DNA from: Sediminibacillus halophilus
GTDB lineage: Bacteria > Bacillota > Bacilli > Bacillales > Amphibacillaceae
NCBI RefSeq assembly: GCF_900103695.1
Contig: NZ_FNHF01000002.1
Location: 248,001-312,000 of the forward strand
Direction of reading: 5' to 3'
DNA length: 64,000 nucleotides
The first letter of the stretch is position 1. Each line of letters begins with the position of its first letter. The translations under genes and the position numbers were made by a program. Of this stretch, positions 50,966-60,400 are shown one piece after another. The notes under the pieces were generated by a model. It was given only the letters and a program-made list of their open reading frames with translations. It was not told the DNA's origin and made no database searches.

Positions 50966-51748
50966 ATGAAACGAATTTTATTTTTCCTTGTTATCATGCT
51001 TTTTGGCCTTGCTGCCTGCGGACAATCCGACAACCAGGGTTCCGGCGATGACAGTGCCGACCCACAACCACTCGAGGTAGATTTGCAAGTGCCGGAACAA
51101 GCGGACAGCGGTGAAGCCGTCAGCATGACCGCCAAAGTCACACAGGGCGGAGAAAACGTCGGAGATGCCGACGAGGTGGAGTTTGAAGTTTGGCAGGAGG
51201 GCGCAAAGGACGACAGTGAAATGATCGAAGCGGAATACCAGGAAGACGGTGTCTATGGAATAGAAAAAACCTTTGAAACGGACGGAACCTATTTTGTTCA
51301 GTCCCATGTCACCGCCCGACAAATGCATATCATGCCAAAAAAGTCGATTGTAATCGGAAATGCAGAAGATAGCGATACAGATGATACCAAAGAAGATCAT
51401 AGTCACGGGGACGAGGAAAGTACAGGAGATGATGACAGTGCCCATCATCATCATGACAGTTTGGCTGTCGAACTGGATACTCCGGAATCATTAACGGTCC
51501 ACGAAGAAATCGGAGTGACAGTCAGCGTAAAACAAGATGATGAGCCGTTGAATGGCGCCAATGTCACACTGGAAATCTACCATAACCCAGACGAGGATCC
51601 TCAATGGGTAAATTTAACAGAAGGGGACAACGGCATCTATGAAGGAAATGTCACCTTTGAACATAACGGGACTCATGAAATCACTATTCATGTCAAAAAA
51701 GGGGACTTGCATACACATGAAGAGACCACATTAGAGGTAGAAGGGTAA
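50966..51748 (+). CDS. Lipoprotein with two YtkA-like domains and a His-rich linker
   Basis: This 260-residue lipoprotein has signal peptide MKRILFFLVIMLFGLAACG (Cys at about residue 18). Two similar beta domains follow: one at about 35-125 (LEVDLQVPEQADSGEAVSMT ... FVQSHVTARQMH) and a shorter one at about 165-258 (LAVELDTPESLTVHEEIGVT ... EITIHVKKGDLHTHEE). They look like an internal duplication of the YtkA/FixH-like fold. Between them lies an acidic, His-rich stretch (EDHSHGDEES and SAHHHHDS) that could bind copper, nickel or zinc. The role is unknown; a surface metal-binding or protective function is plausible. The ribosome binding site is agaaaggatga. Confidence 0.82.
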   Translation: MKRILFFLVIMLFGLAACGQSDNQGSGDDSADPQPLEVDLQVPEQADSGEAVSMTAKVTQGGENVGDADEVEFEVWQEGAKDDSEMIEAEYQEDGVYGIEKTFETDGTYFVQSHVTARQMHIMPKKSIVIGNAEDSDTDDTKEDHSHGDEESTGDDDSAHHHHDSLAVELDTPESLTVHEEIGVTVSVKQDDEPLNGANVTLEIYHNPDEDPQWVNLTEGDNGIYEGNVTFEHNGTHEITIHVKKGDLHTHEETTLEVEG

Positions 51749-51790
51749 GTTTATTGTGGCAAAGTTCCTAAACTTCATCACACTTAAAGA

Positions 51791-51825
51791 GGGTCCATTC
51801 TTCTCGAAGGAATGGACCCTTCCTC
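51791..51825 (+). terminator. Terminator after the YtkA-like gene
   Basis: The 10-bp perfect stem gggtccattc/gaatggaccc is followed by a weakly T-rich tail (ttcctc). Confidence 0.55.
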
Positions 51826-51836
51826 ACTCATTTCCT

Positions 51837-52037
51837 TTATTGGATAGAGTGCTTAGGTTTTATCGTTCCTTTGGTGAAGAACCCAATTGTCAACACTATC
51901 AATCCAAGAAGTCCTCCATTAAAGTCTAGGAGATAAACATTTCCTTCCCGCAGAAATTTAATCAAACACCCGCCGCCGAATATAAACGTAATGATGATGC
52001 CAAAAAAGAAGAACCAATACTTCCCCCTATCTCCACT
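51837..52037 (-). pseudogene. Small membrane-protein frame without a standard start codon
   Basis: On the minus strand an open frame of about 66 codons ends in TAA at 51839-51837. Its translation looks like a real membrane protein: a hydrophobic helix (YWFFFFGIIITFIFGGG), a polar turn (KFLREGNVYLLDFNGG) and a second helix (LLGLIVLTIGFFTKG). A ribosome-binding-like ggagataggggg stands at its beginning, but the frame has no ATG, GTG or early TTG between the upstream stop and the first helix. It is either a decayed gene that lost its start, a gene with a rare start (ATT or ATC), or a product of a small indel. It lies behind the VOC protein gene on the same strand. Confidence 0.4.
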
Positions 52038-52069
52038 CTAAAAACGAGGTATCGTCACACACTTTCCAC

Positions 52070-52444
52070 CTAGGCTAAGGGCTCTACCATCCATATTTTA
52101 TAACCATCGGGGTCCGCAATGACAGCCTCCTTCACTCCCCATTCCCGGTCGATCGGTTCCTGGACAATTTGTCCTCCCGCCTCTCTTATGGCAGAGACCG
52201 TTTTGTTCAGGTTATCCACTTCAAATTCGATAACAATCCCTTTTTCAACTGGTTCTGGCTTATCGATAAGATGTAATAGAACCGTGACTTTTGCTTCTCC
52301 ATAACCGACAGAATAAGAGGCCATCCCATTCTCCACAAAATCTTGTGATAGATGTAAAACATCTTTGTAAAATGTCATAGACCTTTCTAAATCTTTTACG
52401 GGGACAACGATCGTATTTAGTTTTTTAATCTGAAATTCTGCCAT
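52070..52444 (-). CDS. VOC (glyoxalase/bleomycin-resistance) family protein
   Basis: This 124-residue single-domain VOC protein has VPVKDLERSMTFYKDVLHL at the start and EPIDREWGVKEAVIADPDGYKIWMVEP at the end, with a possible metal-binding Glu near the C-terminus. These proteins are isomerases, dioxygenases or resistance proteins; the substrate is unknown. The ATG at 52444 is preferred because ggagaggag lies nine bases upstream; the ATG at 52453 directly abuts that site. Confidence 0.85.
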   Translation of the reverse strand: MAEFQIKKLNTIVVPVKDLERSMTFYKDVLHLSQDFVENGMASYSVGYGEAKVTVLLHLIDKPEPVEKGIVIEFEVDNLNKTVSAIREAGGQIVQEPIDREWGVKEAVIADPDGYKIWMVEPLA

Positions 52445-52824
52445 TGTAACCATCTCCTCTCCATCATCTAAAACTAAATAGAATAGGGTAAAAGATTGAT
52501 TGAAAACGCATTCTGTGATATTTATTTTAACGTAAAATACCAGTTAATTTCTATGATTTTACAAATGAAATGGCTTTTTCTCTGAACAAACAGGAAGAAA
52601 GGTAAATAAAGGATAAAGAAGTGCTCCTGGTTTCCATGCGGATTAGTTTTCTACCGGTAATGGAATAGATAAAACGGAAATCACATTAGAAGATAAACTA
52701 TCTCCATTCAACGGAGGAAAGGTACGCTGACTCCAGAGGGATGAGTGCGAGCAGAACCCGTGTCTGCGGGCAAAGCACCTTGCCGGAGTGGAGCGTTGCA
52801 CGATTGGATAGAACGGTTTGCTTT
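52445..52824. other. Intergenic region between the VOC gene and the intron
   Basis: No coding frame is supported. At about 52715-52800 a GC-rich stretch (gtacgctgactccagaggga, gtctgcgggcaaagcacc) again resembles the worn bacillar repeat. The sequence immediately beside the intron 3' end (aaagcaaaccg on the minus strand) does not continue repeat copy C. Confidence 0.45.
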
Positions 52825-52894
52825 GTAGAGTAGAGAACTGATTTCTAGAGGGTAGCCTTTCGGCTATCTTCTTTACTTTCAGTTCCCCCTCATC

Positions 52895-52926
52895 AAACCG
52901 TACGTGAGGTTTTCCCTCATACGGCT
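52895..52926 (-). ncRNA. Group II intron domain V
   Basis: On the minus strand agccgtatgagg-gaaa-acctcacgtacggttt folds into the small bulged hairpin that forms the catalytic core of group II ribozymes, with a GAAA tetraloop. Domain VI follows at once. Confidence 0.88.
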
Positions 52927-52959
52927 TTCCGACGTTCTTCTTCCTTTGGCTTTACGGTG

Positions 52960-54262
52960 TTAACTCGCCAACTTCACTAATAAGTATTTAGCTTCTTCCG
53001 CAGTATCTTGGAATTTGGCATGTTTATTCCGTCTATTTCTTTTCTTGTTATTAAACAGATTAAGACGAGTTAATACATACCAGTCGATGCGATTTAACCA
53101 CTTCTTTCCCATCGGGGACAATTGATAGTAGTTCTTAAAACCTTGAAGTCTACGGTTCAATCCTTTCACTAAATCACGAATATCCATAAATAATTTATGG
53201 CGTGGTTCGGTGTATTCCTTGATTTTGGTTCGCATCTTTTTCATGGCCTTCTTTGATGGTACGTGGTTCATGATATAGAATGTACGACCACCTTTCTTGC
53301 GGATGGGAAACTTCCGGTGATGTAATCCAAGAAAATCAAATCCATCTTTGTCATCCCATATATTCACTAATCTCGATTTCTCCTTGTGAATGGTAAGGTC
53401 AAGTTTATTCATAATGGCCTTTATTACTTGCGCACTTTCCAGTGCTTCTTGTTTCCTCTTGCAGATAATCACAAAGTCATCCGCATAACGAATAAGTTTA
53501 CCTAAATGACTGAACTTCTTTTCCCATAACGTGTCCATTGTATTCAAATAGATGTTCGCGAGAAGTGGCGAGATAACTCCACCTTGCGGTGTACCAGTTA
53601 TGGAGTTTCTAAGCTTTCCTTCTTCCATAATTCCAGCTTTTAACCATTTTCGAATAAGCTTTAGCACTCTTCTATCACTAATACGCTGTTCAAGAAGTTT
53701 CATTAACTTATCTTGATTGATATTGTCAAAGAACCCTTGGATATCGACGTCCAATACCCAATAGGATTTCTTACTCTCTTTACGTATTTTAGCGATGGCT
53801 TGGTGTGCATTTCGTTTTGGACGAAAGCCATAAGGAACATTCTTGGAAGTCCGCCTCAAATATAGGTTCAATCACAAGCTTCGTTGCCATTTGAACTACT
53901 CGGTCCTTAATTGTCGGGATTCCTAATGGTCTTTGTTTCTTCCCATCACCCTTTGGAATGTAGGTTCGAAGAACTGGTTGTGGATGATATTTCTTATCTT
54001 TTAATTCTAAGTAGAGCTCATTGAGAAAGTTCTTCTCTCCATAAGCCATGATATCTTCCAGCGTCTGTTCATCTACGCCTCCACTTCCTTTTCTCCGTTT
54101 CACGCGTTGCCATGCATCCCACAAGATATCCGGGCGATAAATCTTATCATATAGTGCATGAAACCGACGAGTATCACTTTCCTTGGCACAAAGGTATAAT
54201 GTTTTCCAGAGTTCTTGAGCTTTTGCATTACTGGCGTAGTTAGCCATTTTCTTGGCATTCAC
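52960..54262 (-). pseudogene. ltrA: Group II intron reverse transcriptase/maturase, frameshifted
   Basis: Two overlapping frames together make one protein of about 430 residues. The first (from GTG 54262, ribosome binding site aaaggagg) runs through the RT0-RT2 region (FHALYDKIYRPDILWDAW, GSGGVDEQTLEDI, RPLGIPTIKDRVVQMATKLV) to FEADFQECS and then goes out of frame. The second (stop at 52960) takes up at YGFRPKRNAHQAI, then TPQGGVISPLLANIYL, the catalytic RYADDFVIIC and the maturase thumb region (GFKNYYQLSPMGKKWLNRID). One extra T in the stretch tccttatgg (about 53828-53835) explains the break. There is no endonuclease domain. Either the gene is dead or the base is a sequencing error. Confidence 0.9.
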
Positions 54263-54792
54263 TGACTCTTACCTCCTTTGAACATATGAACGAAGTAGGG
54301 TATTGGCTTGTGCCGTCCTTCCCTAGACAATGTGGTGTTGTCCTTGTCCTCATTGGTACTATGACCCCCTCCGACTCCCTCTCAGTCCATCAACCATTTC
54401 ACCGACAGCTTATAGGTATCTGTTTTACTTCTTTCGAAGTGACCGAGGAGGGGATCCCCAGTTCCATTAATTACTGTCTTAACATGTCGCTCTCCATACC
54501 CCCGAGGGATTCTTCAGTGCTGTACTCCAAGTTCTACGCACCTTCTATGGTCTTCGTCCATAAGAAAGAGGCTCGACTTCCCTTGTTCCTCCGAAGAGGG
54601 ATTTAATTGACGAGGCTGCAAGATTCACTTCATGTTACAACCTGTTAAGTTGCTCGCACTCCGAAAGGAGTTACTTTGTCACAGGGCTTCAACCTTAGGA
54701 TTTCTCCACCAGTCGCCTGTCAGCTACTGAGCGTCTTGGCACTTACTCAGACTGGACTTTCACCAGTAAGCAATTAATAGCGTGCTGGGCAC

Positions 54793-54873
54793 GCTTCTTA
54801 CAAAAAAGCCGAACGAATTGGTTATTCGTTCGGCTTTACTATTGGGCACGATGCTTATGTCCCAGTCTCTCCT
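54793..54873 (-). repeat. Dispersed terminator-bearing repeat, copy C (truncated by the intron)
   Basis: The minus strand reads gagagactgggacataagca, then tcgtgcccaatag, then a hairpin (aaagccgaacgaat...attcgttcggcttt, six T), then gtaagaagc and the intron. The lead matches copies A and B. The right arm seen in copy B is missing, so the intron probably replaced or displaced it. The hairpin is the natural terminator of prfC. Confidence 0.78.
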
Positions 54874-54888
54874 ATTTTATTCTCTCGT

Positions 54889-56478
54889 TTATTGATAGCT
54901 TTGATCGTACTGGTTCACTTCAAACAAATCAATGAGTTCGATATCCTGGTGTTTGTCATGGAACCAGCGCAGCGAAAAATCGTTTTTGAACAAGGCGAGG
55001 TACGCTCCTTCGCGGTCTTTGACAAGCAGGTTGCGTTCATCGAACATCGAACGGTCAACCTGCTCTTCCTTGAGCCAGCGTGGAATCCGCTCTCCAATAG
55101 ACTCCAGCATGACCTCGACGTTGTACTCATTTTTCATGCGGTATTCGAACACTTCATACTGCAGTTCACCGACTGCCCCGATGATATAGGATTCGTCATT
55201 GGTGCCACGAAATAACTGAATCGCACCTTCCTGAACCAGCTGCTCGATGCCTTTCTTGAACTGCTTCGCCTTCATGACGTTTTTGGCCGACACTTTTTTA
55301 AACAGCTCAGGCGGGAACTGCGGCAATTCATCATATTCAAACGATTCCTTGCCTTCTATCAACGTATCGCCGATCCGGTATGCGTTCGGATCATAAATAC
55401 CGATAATATCTCCGGCATATGCCTCTTCAACCGTATCTCGTGAAGAGGCGACGAATTGTTGGGATTGGGCCAGCTTAATTGGCTTATCAGTCCTTGCAAG
55501 TTTTACGCTCATCCCCCGCTCAAATTTTCCGGAGCAAACACGCAGAAAGGCGACCCGGTCACGGTGGGCCGGATTCATGTTTGCCTGGATCTTGAAAACA
55601 AAACCGGAAAAGTCCGGATTATCGGGGCTCACCAATCCTTCCGTCGACTTTCTTGCCGTCGGAGCCGGTGCCATGGAAATGAAGGTATCAAAAAAGGTCT
55701 GTACCCCAAACGGCGCAAGCGCGCTTCCGAAGAAAATCGGAGTCTGCTCCCCGCGCAATACTGCATCAAGCGAAAACTGATCGCCTGCTTCGTCAAGAAG
55801 CGCAAGTTCATCTTCCGTTTCTTTATAGGTTGCATCATTTACCAAGTCTGCATATTCCGGTTTGTCGAGGTCTGCATACGGAATATAACTTTCCTCTTCA
55901 TTGCCGTTAAACCGGACAAATTGCTCACCATGCCGGTCAAATATACCTAAGAACCGCTTTCCCATTCCTACCGGCCAGTTCATGGGATAGGTTTCGATAT
56001 CGAGTACTTCCTCAATTTCTTCCATTAATTCGAGCGGTTCACGACCTTCCCGGTCCAGCTTATTGATGAAAGTAAAAATCGGAATTCCGCGCATCCGGCA
56101 AACCTTAAACAGTTTGATCGTCTGCGCCTCGATTCCTTTGGTTGCATCAATAATCATTACCACACTGTCGACAGCAGTCAACGTCCGGTACGTATCTTCA
56201 CTGAAGTCCTCGTGACCAGGGGTATCCAAAATATTCACTTGATGCCCTTTATAAGGAAAATTCATGACACTGGATGTAACCGAAATTCCACGCTGTTTCT
56301 CAATTTCCATCCAGTCCGATGTTGCAAATTTTCCCGACTTTTTCCCTTTTACTGTGCCCGCCGACCGAATCAGGTTACCGAATAACAATAGCTTCTCGGT
56401 TAACGTTGTTTTTCCGGCATCGGGGTGGGAAATAATCGCAAAGGTCTTCCGCTTGTTCACTTCTTCTTTAATCGACAT
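54889..56478 (-). CDS. prfC: Peptide chain release factor 3 (RF3)
   Basis: This 529-residue translational GTPase recycles class I release factors from the ribosome. The G motifs are [13 protein letters not shown], the RF3 effector stretch [34 protein letters not shown] and [18 protein letters not shown]3-specific C-terminal blocks ([21 protein letters not shown]) are present and the length is normal. The ATG at 56478 follows agaaaggga. It is monocistronic. Its leader carries two hairpins and a start-stop mini-ORF next to a sequence able to pair with this ribosome binding site. As far as I recall, B. subtilis 168 has no prfC, so this is an accessory gene within the family. Confidence 0.97.
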   Translation of the reverse strand: MSIKEEVNKRKTFAIISHPDAGKTTLTEKLLLFGNLIRSAGTVKGKKSGKFATSDWMEIEKQRGISVTSSVMNFPYKGHQVNILDTPGHEDFSEDTYRTLTAVDSVVMIIDATKGIEAQTIKLFKVCRMRGIPIFTFINKLDREGREPLELMEEIEEVLDIETYPMNWPVGMGKRFLGIFDRHGEQFVRFNGNEEESYIPYADLDKPEYADLVNDATYKETEDELALLDEAGDQFSLDAVLRGEQTPIFFGSALAPFGVQTFFDTFISMAPAPTARKSTEGLVSPDNPDFSGFVFKIQANMNPAHRDRVAFLRVCSGKFERGMSVKLARTDKPIKLAQSQQFVASSRDTVEEAYAGDIIGIYDPNAYRIGDTLIEGKESFEYDELPQFPPELFKKVSAKNVMKAKQFKKGIEQLVQEGAIQLFRGTNDESYIIGAVGELQYEVFEYRMKNEYNVEVMLESIGERIPRWLKEEQVDRSMFDERNLLVKDREGAYLALFKNDFSLRWFHDKHQDIELIDLFEVNQYDQSYQ

Positions 56479-56562
56479 ATAAAAATCCCTTTCTTATAAA
56501 GTAATTGATATAAAGTTTCTGTTCAGCAAGGGATTTATTTTTACATTGGATGATTCTCCTTT
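56479..56562 (-). promoter_or_regulatory. prfC leader with start-stop mini-ORF and possible ribosome-binding-site sequestration
   Basis: On the minus strand aaaggag (56562-56556) is followed nine bases later by ATG TAA (56546-56541), a one-codon ORF. Five bases after the TAA, aaatccctt begins; it is perfectly complementary to aagggattt, which contains the prfC ribosome binding site just before the ATG. Pairing of these 9 bases would hide the site, and a ribosome stalled at the mini-ORF stop would cover aaatccctt and free it. The elements are seen directly; the mechanism is inference. Confidence 0.55.
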
Positions 56563-56594
56563 ATCTAAAATGCACCTGCCAGCTTAACAGGTGC
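56563..56594 (-). terminator. Terminator-like hairpin in the prfC leader
   Basis: The stem gcacctg/caggtgc is followed on the minus strand by attttag. A second hairpin, cctccc/ggggagg, lies upstream at about 56619-56638. The T tract is weak, so this may be an attenuator or an mRNA-stabilising structure. Confidence 0.45.
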
Positions 56595-56728
56595 GTCAAA
56601 ATCTCTGCTTCGAGCAAACTCCTCCCCTTTGGGAGGAAAATTTTAATCCTATACTATCATAGCTAATTTGACTGCTGTTTATCAACCAGAAAATTGCAAT
56701 TAATTCACTAACCTACGCAAGCCGCTCG

Positions 56729-57289
56729 TTATAAACCGAACGCATCCTTGATCAACAAAGCCGTTTGTTGTGCTGTCAGTTCCGAATTATCGATTCGCAG
56801 GTAGGATTTCCGGTTGATTTCACCAGGTCTGGAGTTCAACCGATGCTGTTCGTGTGTAATACGCAAATTGCTCTCTGACTGTTCCAAGTTACGCTTCGTC
56901 GGCTTTAGTGCCAGACGGTGCGGGGTTAAATTCCGCTCCAACCTTGTCGCCAAGGGCGATTCCAGTTCCACAAATATGATTTCTGCTCCTTTTGATTCGA
57001 ATATTTCGCAGATTTTCTCGACAAAATCCCAGTCCTCCTGCTGATCGAACGCCCAAACATAAGTGAAAATCAGACCGGACAATTCACTTTTTGAAACTTC
57101 TTCAAAAATTTCGTGACGGAACATATTGACAAGACGCTGGAACGACTCCGAGTCAAAATCAAAAAATTGATTGACCAGCTCGATAGTCATATGATTATGA
57201 AACAACTTCAATCCAGTCAGTTTTTCGAGTTCCTGCCCCACAGTCATTTTCCCGACTGCCTGCGGTCCATACAGTAGAATGAATTTCAT
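56729..57289 (-). CDS. P-loop nucleoside-kinase-like protein
   Basis: This 186-residue protein begins with a Walker A motif (LLYGPQAVGKMTVGQEL, GPQAVGKM) like small-molecule kinases of the shikimate/zeta-toxin type. It also has FHNHMTIELVNQFF and a lid-like region rich in Arg (LERNLTPHRLALKPTKRNLE). The family is often annotated as AAA or shikimate kinase; the substrate is unknown. The ATG at 57289 follows aagggggaga; the frame extends further upstream without a ribosome binding site. Confidence 0.8.
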   Translation of the reverse strand: MKFILLYGPQAVGKMTVGQELEKLTGLKLFHNHMTIELVNQFFDFDSESFQRLVNMFRHEIFEEVSKSELSGLIFTYVWAFDQQEDWDFVEKICEIFESKGAEIIFVELESPLATRLERNLTPHRLALKPTKRNLEQSESNLRITHEQHRLNSRPGEINRKSYLRIDNSELTAQQTALLIKDAFGL

Positions 57290-57464
57290 GCCCTCTCCCC
57301 CTTGGTTGATGCTGCTGGTTTGTTTTTTTCTAATGCTACCATAAATCTGCCTGGATTCCTTGCATGAATTTGGTGGATTTTCTCTACGATACTTCATCGC
57401 TCAACTTGCAGCCTCTGTTATAATAGAGAGATGACTATGTTTTTCAACAAGGGATGAGATAGAG

Positions 57465-60400
57465 TTGCGAACGTTTTTTTTAGACAAACAAGACATCGTG
57501 AAAATCACCGGCGAACGTTTTTATAAAAGAGGATTGGACTATTATCAGAAAGGCCGGGTGCACGGAATTACCTACAATCCGACGATCAATGCCTGGCGCG
57601 GCCAGGTCCGCGGCACAGAAACGTATAGTGTCCGTATTTTCTTTTTTGACGATGATGATTTGGAAGGAAGCTGCGACTGTCAGGCCTATGCCACGCATTA
57701 TACCTGTAAGCACATAGCCGCTGTCTTGCTGGCAATCAGCAAGGAGTCCTGGAGTAAAGTACGTACCGAATCCGGCCAGGACGATTTCGTGGCTGAACAA
57801 GTTGATTTTGATTTTTCTTCAAGAATGATCGATGCTTTCACTGAAAGAGCGCCGAAACAAAAGCAGCTGTTGCAGGTAGAATACATCCTGCAAAGCAGGG
57901 TGAATCCGCATAATTCAACGTTTTTTCTTGAAGCAGAAGTGAGACTAGGCACCTCCAGAACCTATGTCATCAAAGACATCCGCGAACTGTTGTCCCATAT
58001 TAAGAGAGGGGTTCCTTATAAAGTAACGCCTTCTTTCACCTATCAGCCGGGAAGCCACATATTCCGGAAGCAAGATCAACCAGTTATCGACCAGTTGATC
58101 GATGCCTATGATAATGAGACCTTATACGAAAATTCTTTTTCCAATCCTCTGGCTGATAAGCGATCGATTATACTGCCGCCGGCTTCCGCTGGGGAAATGC
58201 TCCTGTTGTTGGCTGAGACAGACAGTTATTATCAGGTAAGAGAAGAGAAAATGCCGATCGAAGTGGAGCAAAACGTTCAGCCTGTCCGCTTCCAACTAGA
58301 CAAACAGGCCGAGGAAGCCTTTCAAATCGATATTTCCGATTTGGCTAATTATATGTACTTTCAGCATTACGGCTGCCTATTTTCTGACGGGACCTTTTAC
58401 CTGCTCGACAAGGAGCAACATAAAATCATGGACCAGCTGTATGCCCTGCTTCCATACAGGACGGATAAACAACAACAAATCGCCGGCAGAGAGATGAGTT
58501 CATTCGTCAGCAATGTCATTCCCCAACTGGAAAAAATCGGACGGGTCCATTATGCAGAAAAAACCAAAAATGCGATTACGACCAGCCCACTGCGGCCGAA
58601 AGTGTATCTGGAAGAAGTTTCTGATTCACTTCAATTAAAGCTGGAATTCCACTATGGCGAGGACATCGTTTATCCTTATCAGGAAGACCGACTGTCAGAA
58701 AAGGTAATCAAACGGGAAGCCAATAAAGAGTTGGCGTTGATCAGCCTGCTGGAAAAAGCGGAATTTGTCTATTTAAACAATATGTATCAATTATTTAAAA
58801 CCGATGCCATCTATCACTTCCTGCAGGAAACACTTCCACAGCTAAAAGAGATGGCCGATGTATACGTTTCTTCCACGGTGAAGACATTGATCAATACAAG
58901 TGAGCCGGTTATGTCCAGTTCTGTTGAAGTCAATCGACTTGAAGGAATGCTTGATATCCAATTTGATATCGACGGGATTTCTGCCGAGGAAGTCCAGCAA
59001 TTGATGCAGGCGTTGATCGAGAAACGGCGTTATTACCGAATTCCGGAAGGAGCACTTGTCTCTTTGGAAGATGAGTCATTTGATTCTTTCCGTCAGCTGG
59101 CGGACAAACTCCAGCTTCAAAAAAGCCAGGTCGAGGACGGCAAAATCCAAGTTCCTATGGCCCGGAGTTTTCAAATTGAGGAGGCCTTGGATGATGACCA
59201 TGCTGAATATGGCGAAACTTTTCAACAGTTGCTCACTCAGCTGAAAAACCCGGGAAATCTTGACTTTCCGCTGCCGGAAAAATTGGATGCAGAATTGCGC
59301 GACTACCAGCTGACTGGTTATCGGTGGTTTAAAACCTTAAGCCACTATCACCTCGGCGGCATATTGGCAGATGATATGGGATTGGGAAAAACCATCCAGA
59401 CAATCACGTATCTGTTATCGGAAAAAGAAACCAACGGAACGATGAAAAGTCTCGTTGTAGCTCCCGCCTCCCTGCTATATAACTGGCAGAAGGAGTTCGA
59501 GAAATTCGCCCCTTCTCTCCATGTGGCAGTGATTGCCGGTACAAAACAGCAACGCAGGGAAATAATCAATACAAACAGTGCCGCAGATGTCTATGTGACT
59601 TCTTATCCATTGCTGCGCAAGGATACTGGTTTTTATGAAGAAACAGTGTTCGATCACTTTATATTGGATGAAGCACAGGCGATTAAAAATCATTTGACAC
59701 AAACCGCCAAAGCTACACGGATGATTCAAGCCGGAAAACGGTTTGCCCTCAGTGGTACACCGATCGAAAATTCTCTGGAAGAATTGTGGGCGATTTTCCA
59801 TACCATTTCGCCCGGATTGTTCGTAAATAAGAAGGCATTCCTTAACCTGGAACACGATTACATCGCTCGCATCACCAGGCCTTTTATTTTACGCCGGTTA
59901 AAAACAGATGTTCTTGAGGAGCTTCCTGACAAGATTGAAACAGTGCAATATTCTGATCTTACCAAGCAGCAAAAACAGGTATACTTGGTTTATCTGGAAA
60001 AAATGCAGCAGCAGGTCGCCGAAACAATCGAAGAAAAAGGGTTTGATAAAGGAAAGCTGGAAATATTGGCCGGTCTGACAAGGCTGCGCCAAATCTGCTG
60101 TCATCCCGCCCTGTTCCTCGATAATTATAATGGAAAATCCGGGAAGCTGGAACAACTGCTGGAAACAGTTCGAGAGTTGCAGGAGAGCGGAAAACGAGCG
60201 CTGGTATTTTCCCAATTCTCCTCGATGTTGGGCATTATTGAACAAAAACTTACCGAACAAGGAATTGATGTGTTTTGCCTCGATGGTTCGACCCCGTCTT
60301 TAAAGCGGATGGAAATGGTGGAACGGTTTAATAACGGGGAAAAGACCATTTTCCTGATTTCCCTTAAAGCAGGCGGAACCGGCCTGAACCTTACCGGTGC

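Larger units (their letters stand above)
52825..54792 (-). mobile_element. Group II intron with broken maturase gene
   Basis: On the minus strand the element starts GTGCCCAGCACGC at 54792 (group II 5' consensus GUGYG, here GUGCC). About 530 bases of structured RNA with typical landmarks follow (ctggtgaaagtccagtctg), then the maturase frame, then a domain V hairpin (52926-52895) and a domain VI whose closing stem uses gaactga/tcagttc. The 3' end is at 52830 or 52825 (ctac then tctac), giving a length near 1.96 kb. The 5' flank is the T-tailed terminator behind prfC. Splicing should still be possible if a maturase acts in trans. The RNA class is not assigned. Confidence 0.88.

Noticed and set aside
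54286-54606. 106-codon plus-strand frame
   Set aside because: It lies in the structured RNA part of the group II intron, where open frames are accidental.
55456-55950. Plus-strand frame of 164 codons opposite prfC
   Set aside because: It is antisense to the strongly conserved prfC and has no ribosome binding site.
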